Shown here in pieces: positions 15,316 to 24,873 of a stretch of DNA of 64,000 bases. Below the pieces are notes generated by a model. It ran no database searches. It was not told the origin of the DNA and was given only the letters and a program-made list of their open reading frames with translations. A program made the position numbers and the translations under genes. Every line of letters starts with the position of its first letter. The first letter of the stretch is position 1. Origin of the DNA: Cryomorpha sp963836915 (lineage in GTDB: Bacteria > Bacteroidota > Bacteroidia > Flavobacteriales_D > Cryomorphaceae); NCBI GenBank assembly GCA_963836915.1, contig CAWILH010000002.1:1054001-1118000 (forward strand), given 5' to 3'.

Positions 15316-16116
15316 TTAGAATCTATTGTCGCCATCGAGCAGTCCACCGAGCCCGCCAAGAATACTGCCTTCACCCTTTCGCTTTCCTCCCATCTTGGGT
15401 GCTGAAGCGATCACCCGATCTGCAAGCCTGCTGAAGGGCATGCTCTGGATCCAGACCTTTCCAGGCCCGCGGAGCGTAGCCAAAAATAAGCCTTCACCGC
15501 CAAAAAAAGCATTGCGGATCCCCTTCACCATTTCAATATTATAATCAACCCCTTGGGTGAAAGCCGCTAGGCAACCCGTATCAACGCGAATCACTTCGCT
15601 CGGGCCGAGCTCTTTCTCTATCACTGTGCCACCTACATGGAGAAATGCCATTCCATCTCCTTCGAGCTTCTGCATAATGAAACCCTCGCCGCCAAAAAGG
15701 CCTACCCCTATGCGTTTCTGAAATTCGATACCTACCGCTACGCCCTTTGCAGCGCATAAGAAAGCATCTTTTTGACAGATTACCTTGCCGTTATAATGGG
15801 TAAGGTCAAAAGGCACGACCTTACCCGGATAGGGCGATGCAAAAGTGACGTTCCGCTTTCCCAAACCTACATTTGCGTAAGAAGTGAGAAATAGGCTCTC
15901 TCCAGTGAGCACGCGCTTTCCGGCGGCCAAAAACTTGTCAAAGAAACCCGTTTCCTTATTTGAGCCGTCGCCAAATATGGTTTTCATCTCAATAGAATCA
16001 TCCATCAGCATGAGCGAGCCCGCTTCGGCTATTACTGCTTCTTGCGGGTCAAGCTCTATCTGAACGCATTGGAGCTCTTCTCCGAATATTTTATAGTCTA
16101 TCTCGTGATTGGTCAT
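15316..16116 (-). CDS. AIM24/TIGR00266-family protein
   Basis: A 266-residue protein of the TIGR00266 (AIM24-like) beta-helical family: YKIFGEELQCVQIELDP, AEAGSLMLMD, GESLFLTSYAN, EFQKRIGVGLFGGEGFIMQK, VDTGCLAAF and the Gly-rich FFGGEGLFLATLRGPGKVW. The biochemical function of the bacterial family is not established; mitochondrial AIM24 affects membrane organisation. It overlaps the preceding mechanosensitive channel gene by four bases (ATGA), which suggests a membrane-related role. Confidence 0.9.
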   Translation of the reverse strand: MTNHEIDYKIFGEELQCVQIELDPQEAVIAEAGSLMLMDDSIEMKTIFGDGSNKETGFFDKFLAAGKRVLTGESLFLTSYANVGLGKRNVTFASPYPGKVVPFDLTHYNGKVICQKDAFLCAAKGVAVGIEFQKRIGVGLFGGEGFIMQKLEGDGMAFLHVGGTVIEKELGPSEVIRVDTGCLAAFTQGVDYNIEMVKGIRNAFFGGEGLFLATLRGPGKVWIQSMPFSRLADRVIASAPKMGGKRKGEGSILGGLGGLLDGDNRF

Positions 16117-17396
16117 GTGCTTGCTTTTATTAATATGTTCTTAAAATCGGAACTAGCTGGATTCTCAAAAATATCCAAATCAAAGTGGCCGGCTGTAGCA
16201 AGGATATGATCAAAGATATCTGATTGGATCCCTTCGTACTCCACCCATGATTTTATTCTTGAAAAACAGTAGATCTCCAGCGGTACCCCCATCGGCGTAG
16301 GATCCAGCTGGCGCACCATACAAGTCATATCGATATTGATATTCGGATTATGGCGGATATAATTATTGACGTAAGCCCTGAAAACCCCGATATTGGTCAT
16401 CCGCCGGCCGTTCACGATTGACGATTCCGTATCTACCGAATGCTCCCTATTATATTCAACTATCTCCTTACTTCGCCGTGCTATATGGCTCTGCGCAAGG
16501 GTGATCTTGGTATAGCGCTGGTGCATATCATCATCTACAAATCGGATCGAAGAAATCTTAAAATTAACCGATCGCTTGATCCTCCTTCCACCGCTCTCTT
16601 CCATACCGCGAAAATTCTTAAAGCTATCGCTCACAAAGGAATAGGTCGGCACCGTAGTTATCGTATTGTCCCAGTTTTGGACTTTCACCGTGGTGAGATT
16701 GATCTCCACCACATTGCCATCGGCGCCATATTTGGGCACGGAAACCCAATCGCCAAGGCGTACCATGTCATTTATTGTAAGCTGAATACTCGCTATAAAT
16801 CCTAGAATAGTATCCTTGAAAATCAAAAGCAGTACCGCAGATACGGCACCCAAGGCTCCGAATAGCACGAGTGGGTTTTTTCCGATGATGATCGAGATCA
16901 AGATTATGATCCCCACCGACCAAACGATGATCTTACTGAGCTGGGTAAAGCTCTCTATCGGCTTATCTTCAAATTTTGGAGACTTACTCAAGTAAATTTG
17001 AAAGGAATTGATCACCGAGATGATCAGGCGGATTATGATAAGCGCCAAGATCGCAGTGGTAATCGTCTCGATAGCAGGTATCAACTTTGGGTAATCGGTG
17101 AATACTATTGGCGTAAGCCCGAATATGACCAATGTGGGTGCGATATGGCCGAGCTTTCTGAATGCCTTTTGCTCCAGCAATATATCGTCGAGGTCATTAT
17201 TGGTTCGTCGAACTACTTTTTCTATGATTTTATTGATAACCCCTTGGGCTATGAACCAGAGCAATAGTGCAATGACCAACATGGCAAAAAAAAGAATTAC
17301 CATCTTCAGGGTCTGGGTCATATCCTGACTCACTCCAAGCTCTTGGTGCAACCATTCCTCGATAAAAAGGGCGAAATCGGTCGAATTTTCATTCAT
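16113..17396 (-). CDS. MscS-family mechanosensitive channel
   Basis: A 427-residue small-conductance mechanosensitive channel. Several N-terminal transmembrane helices (MVILFFAMLVIALLLWFI, HIAPTLVIFGLTPIVF, TAILALIIIRLIISVI, IIVWSVGIIILISIIIG) precede the pore-lining, Gly/Ala-rich LVLFGALGAVSAVLLLIFKD. The soluble beta domain follows (NDMVRLGDWVSVPKYGADG, VEINLTTVKVQNWDNTI, SFKNFRGMEESGGRRIKR). ATG 17396 is chosen over an upstream ATG at 17429 because the -7 element TACTTTTG ends four bases before it. It heads the minus-strand run that continues through AIM24 and nitroreductase. Confidence 0.9.
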   Translation of the reverse strand: MNENSTDFALFIEEWLHQELGVSQDMTQTLKMVILFFAMLVIALLLWFIAQGVINKIIEKVVRRTNNDLDDILLEQKAFRKLGHIAPTLVIFGLTPIVFTDYPKLIPAIETITTAILALIIIRLIISVINSFQIYLSKSPKFEDKPIESFTQLSKIIVWSVGIIILISIIIGKNPLVLFGALGAVSAVLLLIFKDTILGFIASIQLTINDMVRLGDWVSVPKYGADGNVVEINLTTVKVQNWDNTITTVPTYSFVSDSFKNFRGMEESGGRRIKRSVNFKISSIRFVDDDMHQRYTKITLAQSHIARRSKEIVEYNREHSVDTESSIVNGRRMTNIGVFRAYVNNYIRHNPNINIDMTCMVRQLDPTPMGVPLEIYCFSRIKSWVEYEGIQSDIFDHILATAGHFDLDIFENPASSDFKNILIKAST

Positions 17397-17400
17397 GCCA

Positions 17401-17408
17401 CAAAAGTA
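17401..17408 (-). promoter_or_regulatory. -7 element TACTTTTG of the mscS-like operon
   Basis: The minus strand reads TACTTTTG, then TGGC, then ATG 17396. A TTG lies 18 bases upstream as a possible -33 element. It predicts a leaderless transcript and supports the shorter start. Confidence 0.5.
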
Positions 17409-17486
17409 ACAGAGCTTTTTAAGAAACAATCAAAAACAAGGTGGGCGGTTCTTCGGTTTTATAAATGGTCTTAATACCTTTATACC

Positions 17487-18584
17487 ATGCAAGGATTTAC
17501 ATTTACCGAATACATTCCCGAAAAGGATAAGCGAAGCCCCTTCGAGCGCCTGCTCGAAATTTTCTTGGAGTTGGTCACGCATACTTCTGGCGATGTAGAC
17601 GAAGCCTTGGAATGGCTTCGCGAGCTTGATAAAGAGCATAAGCTTACCGATGAGAATTATACGATCGACGATTTCATAGAAGATCTATTTGAGAAGGGAT
17701 ACCTCCGCGAGCCAGGAGAAGATGGCAGTGGCGGTGGCCTTGCGGCAAAAGGCGAACAGGCCATACGCAGAAGATCGCTCGACCAAGTATTTGGAAAGAT
17801 GAAACGCACGGCACAAGGTGGGCATAGGACCAACCAAAGTGGTGGCGGTGAAGAGACTACCGGTGAGCGACGCCCTTTCCGATTCGGCGACCGCACCGAT
17901 TCGATCGATTTTTCATCAAGCATCCGAAATTCTCAAGTGCGGGGTGGCATTGGTGAGTTTTCGCTGCATGAGCAAGACTTAGAGATCAATGAGACCGAGG
18001 CCAAGGCATCAGCGTCTACGGTTTTGATGATCGATATATCCCACTCTATGATTCTCTATGGCGAAGACCGCATAACCCCAGCCAAGAAAGTAGCGATGGC
18101 GCTTTCTGAATTTATCACGACCCGCTATCCAAAAGATACGCTCGATATCGTGGTATTTGGAAACGACGCTTGGCAGATCAGCATCAAAGAGCTCCCCTAC
18201 CTGAAAGTAGGCCCCTACCATACCAATACCGTGGCCGGATTGCTTCTCGCAATGGACATTTTGCGCCGGCGAAAGAATAATAATAAGCAAATATTTATGA
18301 TCACCGATGGCAAGCCGAGTTGCCTAAAGGTAGAAGGTGGTTATTACAAGAATAGCTTTGGGCTCGACCCCGAAATAGTGAATAAATGCCTGAACCTTGC
18401 ATCTGAAGCGCGGAAGGTGAATATCCCAATCACGACTTTTATGATCGCCGAAGACCCTTACCTACAGAAGTTTGTAGAAGACTTTACAGAAGCCAATAAT
18501 GGGCGTGCCATTTATACCGGCCTGAGCGGCCTTGGCGAATGGATTTTTAGCGACTATGAGCGAAATAGAAAACGGAAGGCCTGA
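17487..18584 (+). CDS. VWA-domain protein (magnesium-chelatase-subunit-like)
   Basis: A 365-residue cytoplasmic protein. The helical N-terminus (1-75) is followed by a Gly-rich linker (residues about 78-125) and a von Willebrand A domain from about residue 178. The MIDAS metal site is complete: DISHS (Asp183, Ser185, Ser187), a Thr in YHTNTVAGLL and Asp in MITDGKP. Such proteins normally work with a MoxR/ChlI-type AAA+ ATPase, which is not encoded next to it. A -7-like TACCTTTA lies four bases before the ATG. It is divergent from the mscS-like operon. Confidence 0.85.
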   Translation: MQGFTFTEYIPEKDKRSPFERLLEIFLELVTHTSGDVDEALEWLRELDKEHKLTDENYTIDDFIEDLFEKGYLREPGEDGSGGGLAAKGEQAIRRRSLDQVFGKMKRTAQGGHRTNQSGGGEETTGERRPFRFGDRTDSIDFSSSIRNSQVRGGIGEFSLHEQDLEINETEAKASASTVLMIDISHSMILYGEDRITPAKKVAMALSEFITTRYPKDTLDIVVFGNDAWQISIKELPYLKVGPYHTNTVAGLLLAMDILRRRKNNNKQIFMITDGKPSCLKVEGGYYKNSFGLDPEIVNKCLNLASEARKVNIPITTFMIAEDPYLQKFVEDFTEANNGRAIYTGLSGLGEWIFSDYERNRKRKA

Positions 18585-18733
18585 AATCATTTCGAATAAA
18601 TTAGATACTATTAAACCTAACAGCTTTCATAAACAGTGGGTTGTGAAAATCTTCTTGAGCCAAACCCCGTGTTGAGTCAGTAAAAAGTATCTTTTTTGTT
18701 ATCTTTACGTTAAGTTAATGTTAACAAATAGCG

Positions 18734-19228
18734 ATGGCACGTAAGTATTTTTCTGAAAAACAGTCCACCAAAGACCCTATTCTTTTATCTATTCTGGTTT
18801 TATTGGATGCCTACATGATTTATTTATTCGTAGATGCCGCTCTTATAAATTTCAGTCAGCACAGTGTGGCTTTGATTCTTTTGGGCAGTTCCATTATTTT
18901 CATTTCTAGTGTTATATGGCTCTTTCTTCACCTGCGTATTAAACTTTCAGTTTCCGAAAAAGGCATAAGTTATAAAATGAGCCCGCTGCACCAGAAGAAG
19001 CACCGTATTAAATGGGACGATGTAGAAGGCTGCAAAGTAATAGAGACGCCGAGATTGGCGCATATGCATACCGGCAATATGAAATTTTGGTCGGAGAAGA
19101 AATATACCTTCACCGGGCGTAACGGATTGGCCATACGCACCAAAGACGGTTCGCGGTATTTCATCGGTTCCCATCAGACGGATGAGTTGAAGGACAGCGT
19201 AAAGCGTGCGCTCCGAAAGCGGGCGTAA
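18734..19228 (+). CDS. Two-TM membrane protein with PH-like domain
   Basis: A 164-residue protein. Two transmembrane helices (SILVLLDAYMIYLFVDAALI and VALILLGSSIIFISSVIWLF) are followed by a cytoplasmic beta-rich domain (KLSVSEKGISYKMSPL, HRIKWDDVEGCKVIE, GLAIRTKDGSRYFIGSHQ) that resembles bacterial PH-like domains. A -7-like TATCTTTA lies upstream near 18700. It is monocistronic with no informative neighbour, and the function is unknown. Confidence 0.7.
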   Translation: MARKYFSEKQSTKDPILLSILVLLDAYMIYLFVDAALINFSQHSVALILLGSSIIFISSVIWLFLHLRIKLSVSEKGISYKMSPLHQKKHRIKWDDVEGCKVIETPRLAHMHTGNMKFWSEKKYTFTGRNGLAIRTKDGSRYFIGSHQTDELKDSVKRALRKRA

Positions 19229-19389
19229 TTTGGCGCTCAGCGCTCGGCATCTTCGTTTAAATTGGTTCTATCTCTATTGAATAAAAGAAAGTCCGCCGCA
19301 TTGTCTTACATCACTACCCACCTCAGATGATGACCGTTGCTGCTTCAGCCGGGAATATCAGTCTCAAAAAAGCCCTTCCTAATAACAAC

Positions 19390-20043
19390 CTATTTTTCAC
19401 CTTTTAGGTTCATATAATAGTGTTTCGTTTCCTTATCCAATTTCTCAATGGCATAGCGAAGCATTACTCTTGGCATTCCGACAGCATATTGGTCAAGAAA
19501 TTTTTTTAGCATTTCATCATCACGCTTTCCTGCTTCCCTGACCCAACTTCCCACTGCTTTTTGGACATATTCGTTCGAATCATTGACGAGCATCCCAGCA
19601 ATCTTAAACGTATTCTCCACTTCATTTTTTCTGATAAAAAAATAAGTACTCACTATGGCAGTCCGACGTTCCATCGGGTTTTTAGATTTAGCCAAATCGT
19701 ACAGCGGCTTTTTTTCTTTGTAGTGCAAATATCCGCCGACCACATAGGGAGCAGCCCTATCTACCAAACCCCAATGGTCAATCCATTTATGATTATCAAT
19801 ATACGCTCGGTATACGATTTCACGTTCATCTTTAGAAGTCTTCTTGCTTCGTGCTTTCCAATCTAAAATGGACACTGCTCCAAGCCGATGATTTCCATTT
19901 TTATCTTTTAGAAGTTTTACCACCTCGGCTACTGGCATTTGCTGATACGCTTTGGCCAAGGAGAATATCTCCCTTTTCGGAATTTCTCCCGGATAATCTC
20001 GACCGATCAATTTTAAGGTTTCAATATATTCTTGGGCAGTCAT
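19390..20043 (-). CDS. AlkD-like DNA alkylation repair protein
   Basis: A 217-residue all-helical HEAT-like repeat protein. The segments AKAYQQMPVAEVVKLLKDKN, DNHKWIDHWGLVDRAAPYVV and SKNPMERRTAIVSTYFFIRK match the DNA alkylation repair (AlkD/AlkC-like) family, in which the NWxLVD and RR motifs line the DNA-binding groove. The known role is excision of alkylated bases without base flipping. It is monocistronic on the minus strand, and the following 378 bp are non-coding. Confidence 0.8.
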   Translation of the reverse strand: MTAQEYIETLKLIGRDYPGEIPKREIFSLAKAYQQMPVAEVVKLLKDKNGNHRLGAVSILDWKARSKKTSKDEREIVYRAYIDNHKWIDHWGLVDRAAPYVVGGYLHYKEKKPLYDLAKSKNPMERRTAIVSTYFFIRKNEVENTFKIAGMLVNDSNEYVQKAVGSWVREAGKRDDEMLKKFLDQYAVGMPRVMLRYAIEKLDKETKHYYMNLKGEK

Positions 20044-20421
20044 AATAATTCGTCGTTCGCGACTAGAGGTTCTTTGGCTTATTGGCCTTGAGCTTTTTCA
20101 ATGAATAATATTTCCAGCAAGGAGTGGATACATATTGATTATTTGTTCAAGAATACCACTAAGTGGACGGCCCAGACTTCATGCTGTATGCCCCCTGCTG
20201 AAGATGAATTAAAAGTTAATTCATTTTGGTCTTGATACCGGCCAAGCATATGGCTTGTGGCGACTCCCGAAGATATATCTTTCAACCCAGGATAATCGTG
20301 ATCCGAAGATCATTTTTCGATTGTTGGAAAATCCCGCGGCCTGAAGGGTTCGTATGTTCGAGGTTTGCCTCATGCGGAAATTGATTGAACCTTTCTTGTC
20401 GGCTAGAATCAAACAGATTAT
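20044..20421. other. Intergenic region, no supported gene; possible degenerate repeat
   Basis: Non-coding DNA at the left edge of the AT-rich accessory stretch. A fragment resembling the heptamer motif (CGCGACTAGAGG) occurs at 20058-20069. A 63-codon minus-strand frame at 20221-20412 has no ribosome-binding site and reads as low-quality protein; it may be the shadow of a dispersed repeat. No tRNA or attachment site was recognised. Confidence 0.4.
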
Positions 20422-21876
20422 TTATTCATATTTAAATTTTAAAACAAACGGTGCGGAACCATAAGCATTTGCACCATAAAACTTTCCGGAAATTTCATTT
20501 AAATTTTTAGGTAATCCGTAGTGAACTTCCCCAATTAGATATGATGAACCAAAATGGTCGAATAATAATTTAGGGGCATCTTCTTCGTCTTTAACATAGA
20601 GTTCTGAATGAAACAAAGAAGAATAGTCGTTTTTCATATTACACCGAGCTATATAAAAGTTAGCCTTACCAAATATTCTTTTATGTTCAGAATTTGGATA
20701 ACCTGAAATTAAGAAGCCCTTTTCGGGATGGGGGTATATATTATAGACCGAGCCATAAAGATTTTTGTTGATCCATTCTATTTTTCCATTATTATTAAAT
20801 TGAACTAAATAGTCAGTTGCTCTTTCTGATGTATCCACCATTATATCAAACAGTTTATTCTTCTCAATTAACTCCAATCCCAACAAAATTGATTTTTCGT
20901 TTGCCGCAATACCTTTTACATTTCCTCTTTGTTTTGTTGTTTTTACCCAATTCAACTCTCCCGATGCAGTATAAGAGGCCAGGTAAGACTCAAAGGGAAC
21001 ATTATGTTGTCCTTGCCCTGGAAAAGTTGCTGCTGCTATCTGATTCTCCGAATTAAATGTGGCTCCATATTGATACTTGCCTGCTAAATAGATATTGCCC
21101 TTTTTTGTAATAGCCAATTTTGGTAGTCCTTCAAAAGTGGTACAGCAAGAATTATTATGATTTGAAATAAGCTTCATCCAATCAATATTCCCATTTTGAT
21201 CAATTTTTAGCAACATATCCGCTCCTCCATCACCTGCCTCTTGAAATCCAGGAGAAATTAAACCATCATCTACATTTGCGGTCAATACAAATCCTCCTTT
21301 GGGGTAAGCTAAAAGTTCAGTCACATTAATATCTGTATGTCCCCTTTCAAATAGGGTTTTGTGCTTAATGTACTTACCATTCGAATCTAGGAAAAATAAA
21401 TTAAGACCAAATTTTATTGGTATATCTCCGCATAAGTCGCTAATATAGCCTATGGGAAAACCTTCTTCATTTGTATCATATTCCTCAATCATAATAAGAA
21501 TCACTGTTGTGGTGTCTTGATGGGAGATTCCAACCAACTGATTAAATTCAGAATCATATTGTAATATCCAATTAATTATTCCTTTGGAATTATAACTTAG
21601 AACTAAATCCGCATATCCACGATTTCTAAGGTTAATTCCCTCACCGTTAGAATTTAGGATTGCTTGGTTTTCAAACCCGTACTGATTTTGCGTAATACTC
21701 ATCTCTCCACCAACTATAATATTGTTTTTAGTATCAATTGCAGCATATCGATATCCTAAATCAATTCCACTAGTACTGACGGCCCATTCAAGTTCCTGAG
21801 CATATAGATAAGGATTGAATGAAAAAAACAATTGAATCAGGATTGATAAACTCGAGTAATTTATTAAAGTCTTCAT
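20422..21876 (-). CDS. Secreted beta-propeller-like hypothetical protein
   Basis: A 484-residue protein with a signal peptide (LSILIQLFFSFNPYLYA). The body consists of recurring units of about 40-60 residues with the pattern hydrophobic strand, NG/DG turn, W-strand: NSKGIINWILQYDSE, DQNGNIDWMKLISNH, TASGELNWVKTTKQ, NNNGKIEWINKNLYG. This resembles SBBP-like/PQQ-like propeller blades. It ends in FVLKFKYE without a T9SS sorting domain. Codon use is AT-richer than in flanking genes. The function is unknown. Confidence 0.75.
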   Translation of the reverse strand: MKTLINYSSLSILIQLFFSFNPYLYAQELEWAVSTSGIDLGYRYAAIDTKNNIIVGGEMSITQNQYGFENQAILNSNGEGINLRNRGYADLVLSYNSKGIINWILQYDSEFNQLVGISHQDTTTVILIMIEEYDTNEEGFPIGYISDLCGDIPIKFGLNLFFLDSNGKYIKHKTLFERGHTDINVTELLAYPKGGFVLTANVDDGLISPGFQEAGDGGADMLLKIDQNGNIDWMKLISNHNNSCCTTFEGLPKLAITKKGNIYLAGKYQYGATFNSENQIAAATFPGQGQHNVPFESYLASYTASGELNWVKTTKQRGNVKGIAANEKSILLGLELIEKNKLFDIMVDTSERATDYLVQFNNNGKIEWINKNLYGSVYNIYPHPEKGFLISGYPNSEHKRIFGKANFYIARCNMKNDYSSLFHSELYVKDEEDAPKLLFDHFGSSYLIGEVHYGLPKNLNEISGKFYGANAYGSAPFVLKFKYE

Positions 21877-22004
21877 TTTAAATTGGGCATAATTGTCTTC
21901 TTCTCAGCTTACCGATAACGTTTAATTTACAGTCACTTGCAAGTTTAAAACTCTCATTATTATCTAAATTATCCTTCACATCACAAAACATTTATCATGG
22001 GCAA

Positions 22005-22997
22005 TCAATCCTTAGATTTCAGTTTTTTAATGTCTGCTTCTAACTCCTTGAGACTCGCTTCTTTTTCAGTAACTTTTTGCTGTTTTTTGAATTTCACATA
22101 TTCTTCTCCTGATTTCTCTAAGGCCATTTTATGCGATATTTTCCCGGCATGGGTGAGCAATTCCCTTCCATTTAGTTGCAAAATAGCATCCAATCGCTCC
22201 ATCCAATCTTTCATGTACATTGGCGTTTGCTGCTGCGCCATAGTTTCGGCAAATGCCAAATACTGCTCCACCAATAAGCCTAAAAGTTTCATTTCATCTT
22301 CATTCATATAATTTTTTGCAATGCTCACCTCTGCCTTTTTTACCGAAACGGTTTGATTTTTATCATAAGAAAGCATTCCCATCAAAGGCAAACTGGCATC
22401 TACGCGCCGATACACCAATTCTGCTGCTGTTTGCTCGCTGATGGCCCAGAGCAATTTGTTTTGAACAATTTTAAAAAACTCAATGGTCTTTTCATTTTTC
22501 AGGTCGTAGTCTATACTGGTGGCATAGATGTCCTTTATTTTTTGGTAGAAGAATTTCTCTGAAAGACGTATTTCTCTAATTCGTCCTTGCAGTTCGTTGA
22601 AGTAGTTCATTGAGCTGCCCGACTTAAAGCGGTCATCATTCAGCGTAAAGCCTTTGATAATGTATTCTTTTAAACGCTGTGTAGCCCAAATACGAAACTG
22701 TGTACCTTGGACGGATTTAACCCGATAGCCGACCGAGATAATGACATCTAAATTGTAGTGGTTGGTTTCATAGTTCTTCCCATCGTCGGCAGTAAGTCGG
22801 AAATTCCGACATACTGAACTTTCGTCCAATTCACCTTCTTTAAATACATTTTGAATATGCTCTGTAATGGTGGTTCTGGCTTTACCAAATAACAGTGCCA
22901 TTTGTGCCTGCGTAAGCCACACCGTATCATTCTCTAAGCGGACATCAATTTTAATGTTACCGTCTGGGTTTTCATATATTAGGATTTCGCCACTCAT
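22005..22997 (-). CDS. RhuM-family protein
   Basis: A 330-residue member of the virulence RhuM family. The conserved N-terminal part (VWLTQAQMALLFGKARTTIT, EHIQNVFKEGEL, FRLTADDGKNYETNHYNLDV, IISVGYRVKS, FRIWATQRLKEYIIKGFTLN) suggests a DNA-binding-like domain. A coiled C-terminus follows (KKQQKVTEKEASLKELEADI). The family was named from a Salmonella pathogenicity island and is found mainly on mobile or defence-type islands; its molecular function is unsettled. ATG 22997 is preferred over 23066, since family similarity starts there. It has no restriction-modification partner here. Confidence 0.85.
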   Translation of the reverse strand: MSGEILIYENPDGNIKIDVRLENDTVWLTQAQMALLFGKARTTITEHIQNVFKEGELDESSVCRNFRLTADDGKNYETNHYNLDVIISVGYRVKSVQGTQFRIWATQRLKEYIIKGFTLNDDRFKSGSSMNYFNELQGRIREIRLSEKFFYQKIKDIYATSIDYDLKNEKTIEFFKIVQNKLLWAISEQTAAELVYRRVDASLPLMGMLSYDKNQTVSVKKAEVSIAKNYMNEDEMKLLGLLVEQYLAFAETMAQQQTPMYMKDWMERLDAILQLNGRELLTHAGKISHKMALEKSGEEYVKFKKQQKVTEKEASLKELEADIKKLKSKD

Positions 22998-23127
22998 GCC
23001 GCTTCTTTTTTTGAAAAGATTATAACTTCTCTGCCTATCACTATCCTTTTCATCAATAGAGGGCATAGTGGTTTAATGCTTTCTTTGAGTTGCTCATTCA
23101 TACATTTACCGGGCTTCTTAGAACTGT

Positions 23128-24516
23128 TTATTTTTGACCATTCCCGTCTATTTGAATATTCAGAGCCTCGAGAGCAATATCAATTGGAATTGCAAATGCG
23201 ATCCCTTCAACCCCCGCTTCTTTTACCTTAGAAGTAATTATACCGATTACTTCGTTTTCACTATTCAGGAGGGGGCCACCGCTGTTACCGGAATTTACAC
23301 TAACATCAGTTTGAATCATAGGTTTTTCTCCAGATCGGTACGCGCTTATAACTCCACGGCTGATCGTTTGCCCCAGTGAAATATCCTTTGGACTTCCGAT
23401 AGCAAAAACGTCTTCGCCATTTTTTATCGCTCCCTTCTCTCCGATCTTAATGGCAGTTACGTCATTAATTGAAGCCTTCAAGAGCGCTACATCAAAATAT
23501 TCATCCCACCGAATAATTTCTACAGGAAGGGAGATTCCACTCGATAGTACAATAGTAGGTTGAGACTCATTCTCAATAACATGGTAATTTGTAATTAAAT
23601 AGCCATCGTCACTTATAAAAAACCCACTCCCTAAGCCCTTTTCTGTTCGAATACTTACAGAAGCTTCGGCACATAAATCTATTTGAGAGCAAAATTTACC
23701 CCTTGTAACTATCTCTAATGTTTGTTTCTCACTCAGAGAATCAGTTCCCACCTGGTATGATTTAGAAGTCATTTGGTCTGATCGCAATACTTGAATTAGA
23801 GACATTATTACTGCACTGCGATATCCAAAAGAAGTAGTCTCAACAACATCTGCTTGATTTTTTGGTTGGAATACTTTTCCAAAATAATATCCGCCTGTGG
23901 TCACCTTTTCAAAGGCTATTGTGCGGTTCTTTGAGTTCCTTAAAGTCCATTTTACATTGACAAATAATCCTTTATGCTTATTGGCAAAATTACCATCCCA
24001 AAAAACAATATCCTTTATAACAACTCCCGAAAGTATGTAGTTATCTTCATTAGATTCAGAAAGTACTTTATGCTCTTTAATGAACTTATTAGCTTCTCTA
24101 TTCAGAAATTCTTCGTTATAAATCGCGTTGTGGGCGTAAGCATTCGGTGCCGAAGGATCCAGACTTGCCGTCAATATTTGAATCTGACCCAGTTCTAAAT
24201 CATTTAACGCTCCGTCAATTGACTCTAGGGGAAAGGACTTTACATCTATCTTTGTGCTTGTACTAAAATCTTCTTTCTTGACAACTTCAAAGAGTCCATT
24301 TTCCCCAACCACGAAAAGTTCAGCAACCTTATTAAAATCTACAGGCTGCTTAAACTTGGTCGCTCCCATGAAGCCATTCACAGAATACACTGCTGCGTCG
24401 ATTCCTTTAGTCTCGATTTGTACATTGATCTCTTGTGCCGAAAGGCGACTATAAATGCAGAAAACCAAGGTGGTAAAAAGTGCTATGGTTCTAAAGCACG
24501 AGAAGAGATTTTTCAT
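23128..24516 (-). CDS. Trypsin-like (S1C, HtrA-type) serine protease, secreted
   Basis: A 462-residue protein with a signal peptide (ALFTTLVFCIYSRLSAQ). A 250-residue N-terminal domain of unknown fold precedes the protease domain. The triad is complete: His312 (LITNYHVIE), Asp342 (YFDVALLKA) and Ser412 (SVNSGNSGGPLL), with the oxyanion context FAIGSPKDISLGQTISRG. It ends shortly after the protease domain, so it has no PDZ domain, unlike DegP/HtrA. It lies in the AT-rich accessory stretch. The substrate is unknown; envelope protein quality control is a reasonable guess from the family. Confidence 0.87.
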   Translation of the reverse strand: MKNLFSCFRTIALFTTLVFCIYSRLSAQEINVQIETKGIDAAVYSVNGFMGATKFKQPVDFNKVAELFVVGENGLFEVVKKEDFSTSTKIDVKSFPLESIDGALNDLELGQIQILTASLDPSAPNAYAHNAIYNEEFLNREANKFIKEHKVLSESNEDNYILSGVVIKDIVFWDGNFANKHKGLFVNVKWTLRNSKNRTIAFEKVTTGGYYFGKVFQPKNQADVVETTSFGYRSAVIMSLIQVLRSDQMTSKSYQVGTDSLSEKQTLEIVTRGKFCSQIDLCAEASVSIRTEKGLGSGFFISDDGYLITNYHVIENESQPTIVLSSGISLPVEIIRWDEYFDVALLKASINDVTAIKIGEKGAIKNGEDVFAIGSPKDISLGQTISRGVISAYRSGEKPMIQTDVSVNSGNSGGPLLNSENEVIGIITSKVKEAGVEGIAFAIPIDIALEALNIQIDGNGQK

Positions 24517-24873
24517 TTTTAAAGTTTTTTAAGTTGATTTACATCTTTGACCCAACCAGATCATAACTATCACTTTTGTAGCAAGGTTGGTTTCAAGGTT
24601 ATTTCCACCAAACTTAACATATTCTACTCTATCTCTAACGCATTCTTCATAAGTCTGCTCTTGATAGCCAGTATATTAGGGTGCGCCCATAATTTTTTAA
24701 GATAGGTGGCTCTGATGCTTCATAGAACTCACCTATGTGCACTTCCTAATACAGCAGCCTTGGCGCAAAGCCACCACGAGATCAAGTTGCGATCAAGCCG
24801 CGGCTAGAACCAATAGATGGTTGAGAAAACATATTCCTTGCAACCGGTGCACACTACCAGCCACGAGCTTACC
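24517..24873. other. Intergenic region without a gene
   Basis: No frame with coding character, no RNA gene and no terminator hairpin was recognised. It separates the protease gene from the last gene of the CotH/VTC operon and forms the right edge of the AT-rich stretch. Confidence 0.4.

Noticed and set aside
20221..20412. 63-codon minus-strand gene
   Set aside because: No ribosome-binding site or promoter, unnatural composition; more likely a degenerate repeat or chance frame.
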